Shown here: positions 1 through 5,128 of the stretch, piece by piece
How positions within the stretch are numbered: position 1 is the first letter of the stretch
Layout: every line of letters starts with the position of its first letter
Source: Betaproteobacteria bacterium
GTDB taxonomy: Bacteria > Pseudomonadota > Gammaproteobacteria > Burkholderiales > Usitatibacteraceae
Assembly: GCA_025362705.1 (NCBI GenBank)
Contig: JANYFH010000224.1
Span: 1-8,336, forward strand
Direction of reading: 5' to 3'
DNA: 8,336 bases
The notes under the pieces: model-generated
Seen by the model: only the letters and a program-made list of their open reading frames with translations
The model's database searches: none
What the model was told of the DNA's origin: nothing
Program-made: the position numbers and the translations under genes

Positions 1-401
1 ATCAGGCCCTCGGTATTTGCAAAGGCCAGCGCACGCACGCACTTGAAAATAATTTCCGCCACTTCCTGGATGCCGAGCAGGTTTTCCGGCTGGCAAAATT
101 TCTCCAGCGTGCCGCCTTCTACATATTCCATCACGATGTAGCTCATGCCCTCTTCGACCACCGCATCGTAAATCGACACAATGTGCGGGTGCTGCAGTTT
201 GCCTGCGAGCGAAGCCTCGTTAAGGAACATGCGCCGATACAGCTCGCCATCTTCTGCGTCTTTCAGCACCTCGGGAAACATCACCTTGATGGCGACATTG
301 CGATGCTTGAACGTATCCTCGGCGAGATAGACTGCACCGGTCGCACCTTTGCCAAGCTCACTAATGACGCGGTACTTGCCGATTTGATCAGGTGTTTTCA
401 T
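1..401 (-). CDS. Ser/Thr protein kinase, N-terminal part (runs off left edge)
   Basis: This is the amino-terminal 133 residues of a bacterial Hanks-type (PknB-like) Ser/Thr kinase, which transfers phosphate from ATP to protein Ser/Thr. It starts MKTPDQIGKYRVISELGKG and shows the glycine-rich loop GKGATGAVY (residues 17-25), the ATP-binding lysine in VAIKV (Lys39), the alpha-C glutamate in NEASL (Glu62), LQHPHIVSIYD (69-79) and the hinge MEYVEGGTL (91-99). The catalytic HRD and DFG motifs would lie beyond the window edge, so catalytic competence, membrane anchoring and extra C-terminal domains cannot be judged. The start is supported by a GAGGG Shine-Dalgarno five or so bases upstream and by the kinase fold beginning within ten residues. 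It is divergent from the TctC-like gene. The family call is secure; the targets are unknown. Confidence 0.93.
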   Translation of the reverse strand, partial: MKTPDQIGKYRVISELGKGATGAVYLAEDTFKHRNVAIKVMFPEVLKDAEDGELYRRMFLNEASLAGKLQHPHIVSIYDAVVEEGMSYIVMEYVEGGTLEKFCQPENLLGIQEVAEIIFKCVRALAFANTEGL

Positions 402-424
402 GGGGCCCTCGGGTTCATTGATTG

Positions 425-454
425 ATTATCCGCGTGTGTGGAAAACTGCGTCAA
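425..454 (-). promoter_or_regulatory. Sigma70-like promoter for the kinase gene
   Basis: On the minus strand, TTGACG (454-449) and GATAAT (430-425) are separated by 18 bases. Each differs from the -35 and -10 consensus by one base. Transcription would start near 418, giving a leader of under 20 nt before the kinase ATG at 401 that still includes the GAGGG ribosome site. This is pattern recognition only; no transcript data are available. Confidence 0.5.
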
Positions 455-495
455 GTGAGCGAACGGTAAAATCAGGGGATATCTGGCCACCTGCA

Positions 496-1476
496 ATGAA
501 AAAATTCTTACTGTTTACGATATTCCTGCTATTGCCCGGTACGCTCACTGCAACGCCCACACGCGCGCAGTGGCCGCAAAAATCTGTCCGCATCGTCGTC
601 GCCGCACCCGGCGGCAGCTCAGTCGATATCGTTGCACGCCTGATCGCTACCGAATTGCGGGCTCGATTAGGGCAGGCAATCATCATCGACAACAAGCCCG
701 CCGCAGGCGGCACAATTGCCGCAGCCGAAGTCGCGAAATCCGCCGCCGACGGATACACGCTCTACCTCGGTTTCAACGGCCCGCTCGCCAATGCGCCAAC
801 GTTGTACGCATCGCTCGGCTACAACCCACATCGCGATTTCGTTCCCATCATCCTGACGGGCTCACAACCGAATCTGCTGGCTGTGGCTGCGAATGTGCCG
901 GTAAATTCCCTGAAGGAACTAGTCGCATTGGCAAAATCGAGGCCCGGAAAACTCACCTACGCCAGCGTCGGCAATGGCTCGGTTTCGCATCTGTGTATGG
1001 AGTTATTCAAAAAACAGGCGGGCGTGGATTTGCTGCACGTGCCGTTCAATGGTGGGCCTCCAGCCACCCTCGCGGTGGCAGCGGGTGAGGTGCAAGTAAT
1101 TTTTGCAGCACCATCAAATCTGATGGCGCAGGTGAAGGCAGGAAAAATAAAAGCGCTTGCGGTTACCCGCCTGAGACGCTTCGCACCCATTGCTGAAATT
1201 CCGACGCTTGCGGAGTTAGGCGTGGCTGGCCTCGCGCAATTTGAAGCCATCGCGTGGAACGGCTTGGTGGCGCCTGCAGCAACGCCGAAAGAAATCGTCG
1301 CCCGCCTGAATCGGGAAATCGGCGAGGTGCTACGGACGCCGGAAATCAAACGGAAATTGTTTGATGTCGGCATAGAAGCCGGTGGTGGCACGCCGGAAGA
1401 ATTTGGTCAACTGATACGGGATGAAGCGAAGAAGTGGGGCGAGGTGATCAGGGCGACCGGGGCGAAAGTTGATTGA
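496..1476 (+). CDS. TctC/Bug-family periplasmic substrate-binding protein (tripartite tricarboxylate transporter type)
   Basis: This is a 326-aa extracytoplasmic solute receptor of the Bug/TctC family, which binds small carboxylates or related metabolites in the periplasm. I chose the ATG at 496, not the upstream in-frame ATG at 400, because it gives a clean signal peptide: MKK, a hydrophobic run (residues 4-18) and a likely cleavage after TRA (24/25), followed by the family's usual mature start, WPQKSVRIVV. Hallmarks are APGGSSVDIVAR (43-54 region), LGQAIIIDNKPAAGGTIAA, DGYTLYLG, the VPFNGGPPATLAVAAGEV stretch and IPTLAELGVAGL. Length is normal for the family. No TctA or TctB membrane component is in the window, so it is an orphan here; many Bug proteins are encoded this way. 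The ribosome site is weak (AGGGGA, about 16 nt upstream). A possible -10 is TAAAAT at 467-472, without a convincing -35. The ligand cannot be predicted. Confidence 0.9.
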   Translation: MKKFLLFTIFLLLPGTLTATPTRAQWPQKSVRIVVAAPGGSSVDIVARLIATELRARLGQAIIIDNKPAAGGTIAAAEVAKSAADGYTLYLGFNGPLANAPTLYASLGYNPHRDFVPIILTGSQPNLLAVAANVPVNSLKELVALAKSRPGKLTYASVGNGSVSHLCMELFKKQAGVDLLHVPFNGGPPATLAVAAGEVQVIFAAPSNLMAQVKAGKIKALAVTRLRRFAPIAEIPTLAELGVAGLAQFEAIAWNGLVAPAATPKEIVARLNREIGEVLRTPEIKRKLFDVGIEAGGGTPEEFGQLIRDEAKKWGEVIRATGAKVD

Positions 1477-1730
1477 TACTGGCATCTGTCGCCGACAGCC
1501 GTCGCATCTTGAGCACTGGTGCGGTGTTTGAGGCAAAAATAGTTGGAAAAGCGCGTGGGTGCTGGGGTTTCATAATCATCGCAGTCCACGTTCGGCGTTC
1601 ACAAATATATCGAGCCAGGCCATTTTTATTTCCGATAAATATTGGTGGTCTGTCACCGATTGTTCGCACCTGATGTTAGCGGGTGATTGTGGCTTCCCCG
1701 TGGCCCAATCCATGTGATGCCAGCCGCCCC
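1477..1730. other. Intergenic gap between convergent genes, no gene seen
   Basis: This 254-bp stretch separates the 3' ends of the TctC-like and ankyrin genes. A weak hairpin lies at 1641-1660 (ATTGGTG, six-base loop, CACCGAT, one G-T pair), but it has no following T-run on the plus strand and is a poor terminator. A 66-codon TTG-start reading frame overlapping the TctC stop has no recognisable protein character. I see nothing else in it. Confidence 0.6.
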
Positions 1731-2423
1731 TCAAATGAGCATGGCCCGCATCCACTCGCTGCTCGCTGCGTCCAGTGCGGTCTTGCCTTTACCATCTTTG
1801 TCCCCTGGGTTTGCGCCACGCTCCAACAACAGCCCGATGATCGCAGCCTGCTGCTCACGCGCGTGATCGGAACCGCTTCCACCTCGTCCTGTCGTCTGAA
1901 CGGCGAGGTGCAACGGCGTTGATCCGGCTTTGTTCGGCGCTCTCGAACTCGCCCCGCCATCGAGCAGCGCCCGTACCGCGGACAACGAGCGCGTTCGCAC
2001 GGCTCGGTGCAGAGGCGCCACACCGGATTTGTCCAGCGCATTGGCGTCCGCACCGAGTGCGACGAGGTAGGTAATCATCCCGGCCTGCGCTTCCGGTTCC
2101 CAGTGATTGGTGTCAGCAGCATAGTGGAGCGGCTCTGCGCCCCTACGATTGCTGGCGCGGCAATCTGCACTATGTGCGACAAGCAGTTCTGCGACCGGCT
2201 GGCGAAACGCGGCGGCTGCCATGTGCAGCGCGGTGTCACCGGCGTAAAGATAGTGGGAGATGTCGCTGAAAAAATAGGTCGCCGAGTCTTCGCGTGTCGC
2301 GCCGAGTCTGGATGGCGTATTGGCGAATGCAGGGATGGCCTTCAGTTGCCGGGCTACTTCGTCGATATCGCCGTTGACGACACGACGGATGAAATCGAGG
2401 AAGGTCGACGTCGAGTCAGTCAT
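1731..2423 (-). CDS. Ankyrin-repeat protein
   Basis: This encodes a 230-aa soluble protein built mainly of ankyrin repeats, a helical scaffold used for protein-protein contact. No signal peptide or membrane segment is visible, so it is probably cytoplasmic. After a non-repeat N-terminal part (about 1-58, containing the helical FLDFIRRVVNGDIDEVARQL), repeats can be read at about 62-91 (GDTALHMAAA...VAELLVAHSA), 94-130 (GAEPLHYAAD...YLVALGADAN), 133-162 (GVAPLHRAVR...ALLDGGA), 166-206 (GSTPLHLAVQ...LLLERGANP) and a short capping piece at 210-230 (GKTALDAA). The second and fourth repeats carry insertions between their helices. The start ATG at 2423 has a modest AGG-containing ribosome site about nine bases upstream. 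It converges with the TctC-like gene and is not evidently part of an operon. The binding partner is unknown. Confidence 0.88.
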   Translation of the reverse strand: MTDSTSTFLDFIRRVVNGDIDEVARQLKAIPAFANTPSRLGATREDSATYFFSDISHYLYAGDTALHMAAAAFRQPVAELLVAHSADCRASNRRGAEPLHYAADTNHWEPEAQAGMITYLVALGADANALDKSGVAPLHRAVRTRSLSAVRALLDGGASSRAPNKAGSTPLHLAVQTTGRGGSGSDHAREQQAAIIGLLLERGANPGDKDGKGKTALDAASSEWMRAMLI

Positions 2424-2824
2424 GTGAGCGCCTGCTAATTTTAAGGTAACTTTAAAGGACTAGGCTCGGATTTCACAACAACAATTAGATCAGTAACAGT
2501 TTTACCCTCGCTGTTTTTACCATCGAAGAACCATAACTTACATGCTGGTCACACTGTCAGAATGAGCCGGTGCAAGGCTTGCATGTCACTGCGTTTGGGT
2601 TCAAGTTGGCTAGCAATATTCTTTTTGATTTGTTCTTTTACGTTCATATATATGACGTTCTTGGGAATCAAAGCTGGTTAAAGGGTTGCGTTGCGGCGCA
2701 ACGCTTAGCAGGGTGCGATAAAGACTTCCGTGGCGTCAATTGAAACGTAGTACTGGCGGGGATTTCAGCGGGTTTATGCTTGGAAATGCGCGCCTGTTCT
2801 TGTTCTCTACTTTTTTCGTCACAT
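2424..2824. other. 401-bp non-coding region with several short palindromes
   Basis: No convincing gene lies between the ankyrin gene start and the MFS gene stop; open frames here are extensions of antisense shadows. The region must hold the ankyrin promoter, since that gene reads leftward from 2423; a weak minus-strand candidate is TTGTGA followed 17 bases on by TTAAAG, upstream of the start. Short perfect palindromes are CTTTAAAG (2450-2457), TGCAAG-G-CTTGCA (2571-2583), TCATATATATGA (2644-2655, flanked by direct repeats ACGTTC) and GCGTTGCG-G-CGCAACGC (2688-2704). Their spacing and sequences differ, so they are not one repeat family. Confidence 0.6.
2688..2704 (-). terminator. Hairpin, possible weak terminator downstream of the MFS gene
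   Basis: GCGTTGCG and CGCAACGC form a perfect inverted repeat around one central base, so as RNA they give a seven-pair GC-rich stem with a three-base loop. It lies about 120 nt beyond the MFS stop codon. Read on the minus strand it is followed only by AACCCTTTAACC, so the U-tract is poor. It may be a processing or Rho-associated 3' structure instead. Confidence 0.3.
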
Positions 2825-4051
2825 CTACTTTGCTTCTGTCCCAAGCGTCTCCGGCAAACTCCACCAGACCAGCGCGCCGAATAGAAATGTTGCACTGCCG
2901 ATATACATAATGGTGTGCAGCCCGTAGCGCTGCGCAATCGCCCCAGCCAGCACGGCGCCGAACAGCGATACGACCCGCCCCCAGTTGAAGATCGAGGCGG
3001 CGGTCGCACGCAGATGTTCAGGGTAGAGCTCTGCGAAATACGGGCCCCAGCAGCAGATGGACACCAGCGAGCCTCCGTAGACGAATCCTGCACCTGCAAG
3101 CATCCAGGGATTCTGCGGAACGTTGATGTAGACGACGATGAATACTGCCGCAAGAAAAAAGCCCAGGGCATTGAACCGCCTACCAAGGCGATCCGCCGCC
3201 AATCCCCACGCAATTGCGCCGACCATCGAACCCACGTGCATGGCGGTGAGCAGTTTTCCAACGATGTCGGGTGGATAACCCATTTCCTCCTTGAGGTAGG
3301 TGGTGATCCAGCCATTGAATGCCTGAAACGCAAAAAAATTCAGCCCGCAAAGCAACACCAGCCGCAGCGTGATTTTCCAATAACCCCGCGTAAACAGCTC
3401 GACGATGGCGAGCTTTTTCGACGCGCCGGCATGGGTGCGCTTGCCGCCCCACGGGATGAGCACGCGATCATCTGGAACAGCGAAATAGACTAGGGCTGCG
3501 GCAGCGATGGCACCGATACCGCCGAACACCATCACCAGTTGCCATTGGTCGGCGTAGAGGCGCCCGAACCACGAAAGCGCCGCATCGCCACCGTTGTAAA
3601 CCAACTGGACGAGCCCGCCGAGCAGCCCGCGGAACGACTGCGAAAAAAGACCGACGTAGAGACTCACCGCGCAACCGAACACGCCACCGAGGAAAAATCC
3701 CATCACGAAACGTTGCGCCAGCGCACTGTAAAAACTGCTCACGCCGAGTGACGCAATCGATGCGACACCGAAAGCCACAGCGATCAACGCAAAGGTATTG
3801 CGCCGACTGTAGCGGTCCGCAAATTGCGGAATAATGAGCGCGCCGATGAGCGCACCGAGTGCCTGCAAACTATAGAACGCAGCTACCTGCTCCTTACTGA
3901 GGCCGAGCGACTCTGCCATGTAAGGCCGGAGAAAATTTTCCGTGTTCCAGCAGAAGGCGTAGAACACGTACACGCCCATCAGTGCCACGAACATCAGCCA
4001 GCGCCGCGTATTGGAGAGATCCTCCGCGCGCACCGGCGTCGCGGCGCTCAT
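2825..4051 (-). CDS. Major facilitator superfamily transporter (sugar/aromatic-acid porter-like)
   Basis: This is a 408-aa, roughly 12-helix inner-membrane secondary transporter, a usual size for MFS. The first helix begins near residue 18 (RRWLMFVALMGVYVFYAF). The conserved loop between helices 2 and 3 reads FADRYSRRN (78-85), its counterpart between helices 8 and 9 reads LAADRLGRRFN (284-294), and helix 4 carries RFVMGFFLGG (114-123). ELYPEHLRATAAS (341-353) and the terminal SLPETLG (398-404) resemble the sugar-porter and AAHS branches, which carry sugars, aromatic acids or related organic acids by proton symport. The substrate is not deducible. The start codon overlaps the stop of the upstream SnoaL-like gene by ATGA (4048-4051), which implies translational coupling. 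It is the last gene of the minus-strand cluster. Confidence 0.92.
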   Translation of the reverse strand: MSAATPVRAEDLSNTRRWLMFVALMGVYVFYAFCWNTENFLRPYMAESLGLSKEQVAAFYSLQALGALIGALIIPQFADRYSRRNTFALIAVAFGVASIASLGVSSFYSALAQRFVMGFFLGGVFGCAVSLYVGLFSQSFRGLLGGLVQLVYNGGDAALSWFGRLYADQWQLVMVFGGIGAIAAAALVYFAVPDDRVLIPWGGKRTHAGASKKLAIVELFTRGYWKITLRLVLLCGLNFFAFQAFNGWITTYLKEEMGYPPDIVGKLLTAMHVGSMVGAIAWGLAADRLGRRFNALGFFLAAVFIVVYINVPQNPWMLAGAGFVYGGSLVSICCWGPYFAELYPEHLRATAASIFNWGRVVSLFGAVLAGAIAQRYGLHTIMYIGSATFLFGALVWWSLPETLGTEAK

Positions 4052-5034
4052 CCGATTTTTGCCATCACGTCGAAATCCATTTGCAGTAGCAAATCGAGCT
4101 GGTCGATAAAGACCCAGTTTTCGCGCAACAGATCGCCCTCTCGCCGCCAGAAATCCATCACCCGCATGCTAATGCGGCGTCCTGTCGCAGGAACGCCGAG
4201 CCAAGACCCGAGATGCGTCGCCCGCACCGATGGCCAGCCGGTCGAGCCGACGTATGCGCCGTCGCCGATGCGCGCCTTGTGGTCGCCGCCAACCCGATCC
4301 GGAAAGGCCGTGAGAAAAGCACGTTGGTGCACGTCTTCAAATCCCTCCAGCCTGCGGCTCGAACCGATCCCCGTCGGCCCGTACCACATCATCTGCGGAT
4401 GCCAGAACCGCGTCATGCCCATACTCGCCAGTGTGCGGCCATCGTACGACATCAGGCCTTTGATCATGGCTTCGACGAGCGCCAGGCTGCTATTGCTTTC
4501 TCTCGCGTCGCCATCCGTGAGGACAGCGCCGTCCTGCGAGGCGGGACCCGGTGCCCTGTCCGTGATGCCCGGACTTTTTGGCAAGCCGGCAGGCCACCGT
4601 CCGGCTTGGCGTATCACGTCGAGGATGTCGAGAATCAGATAGACCTCACAGACCTTGCCCTCTTCCAGTCGGCTGAATTCCCCGAAATGGACGTTCAGTA
4701 CGCCACCCGTTGCGGGGATGCCCAGCCAATCATTGACGAACGTTCCCGTGTAATAACCGGACGTGCCTACCCACGAACCATCCTTGAAGGTTCCGGCAAT
4801 GAGGATGTCGTCGCGCCGCTCGACATCGGGAAGCGCTGCGAGGAAGGGTTCCCAGAATGCCTTCAACACTGCGGCCGAACCCTTGTGCTCGTTGATTGGA
4901 TGCGGTCCGTGCCAGCGAACATCGGCGTGATACAAATCGTTTAGCGCGCCCGGCCACTGTGCCACCGGGCGATTGGCGAGTGAAGCTAGCGCGGCGGCAT
5001 AAGCTCGTTTCTGGGATTGCAGGGAATTCATCAT
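4048..5034 (-). CDS. Protein with two tandem SnoaL/NTF2-like domains (polyketide-cyclase/ester-cyclase type)
   Basis: This 328-aa protein is made of two SnoaL-like (NTF2 fold) units, about residues 10-148 and 183-320, joined by a Pro/Gly/Ser/Asp-rich linker (about 149-182). The units match in order: WHGPHPI (41) and WYGPTGI (217), FLAALPD (64) and FLTAFPD (240), WVGTSG (88) and YVGSTG (261), WLGIPATG (103) and WLGVPATG (278). Single SnoaL domains of about 140 residues include polyketide cyclases, hydratases, isomerases and many proteins of unknown reaction, so the activity is not assignable. No signal peptide is seen, so it is likely cytoplasmic. Start: two adjacent ATGs (5034 and 5031), with GGCGGAAA 5-6 nt upstream of the first; either could be used. 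It follows the TonB receptor by 94 bp with a terminator between, and overlaps the MFS gene, suggesting it acts on something the cluster imports. Confidence 0.85.
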   Translation of the reverse strand: MMNSLQSQKRAYAAALASLANRPVAQWPGALNDLYHADVRWHGPHPINEHKGSAAVLKAFWEPFLAALPDVERRDDILIAGTFKDGSWVGTSGYYTGTFVNDWLGIPATGGVLNVHFGEFSRLEEGKVCEVYLILDILDVIRQAGRWPAGLPKSPGITDRAPGPASQDGAVLTDGDARESNSSLALVEAMIKGLMSYDGRTLASMGMTRFWHPQMMWYGPTGIGSSRRLEGFEDVHQRAFLTAFPDRVGGDHKARIGDGAYVGSTGWPSVRATHLGSWLGVPATGRRISMRVMDFWRREGDLLRENWVFIDQLDLLLQMDFDVMAKIG

Positions 5035-5063
5035 ATTAATTTCCGCCGATTTTTCAAACCCGG

Positions 5064-5105
5064 AAAAAGCGAAGGCCGTCGCTCAACACAATAGAGTGAC
5101 GGCCT
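5064..5105 (-). terminator. Intrinsic terminator after the TonB-receptor gene
   Basis: On the minus strand AGGCCGTCACTC (5105-5094) pairs with GAGCGACGGCCT (5084-5073) across a nine-base loop, with 11 of 12 positions complementary and one A-C mismatch. After four bases comes TTTTT (5068-5064). Stem, position just past the receptor stop (5129) and the T-run fit a Rho-independent terminator. It lies within the gap to the SnoaL-like gene on the same strand, so it probably lowers transcription of the two downstream genes; no separate promoter is evident between it and 5034. Confidence 0.65.
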
Positions 5106-5128
5106 GTCGCGGCGCAACTGTCAGAAAG

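Noticed and set aside
398..418. A six-codon leader (MNPRAP) whose TGA overlaps the kinase ATG
   Set aside because: The stop/start overlap is suggestive of coupling, but so short a frame can arise by chance. The predicted transcription start near 418 would leave its ATG without a ribosome site.
1481..1501. CTGTCG-C-CGACAG as a terminator for the TctC-like gene
   Set aside because: There is effectively no loop and no T-run follows, so it does not fit an intrinsic terminator.
1473..1673. A 66-codon plus-strand frame starting with TTG at the TctC-like stop
   Set aside because: TTG start, no ribosome site of note, no recognisable character, and a lone position after the gene; chance is the simpler explanation.
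2668..3333. A 221-codon minus-strand frame overlapping the end of the MFS gene
   Set aside because: It lies in another frame of a well-supported membrane protein and reads as Arg/Ser/Cys-rich shadow sequence with no motif.
4213..4944. A 243-codon plus-strand open frame antisense to the SnoaL-like gene, with a further long frame at 3824-4642
   Set aside because: The minus strand encodes clear SnoaL and MFS families here. The plus-strand products are rich in Arg, Pro and Ala, with no recognisable motifs, as expected for shadow frames in GC-rich DNA.
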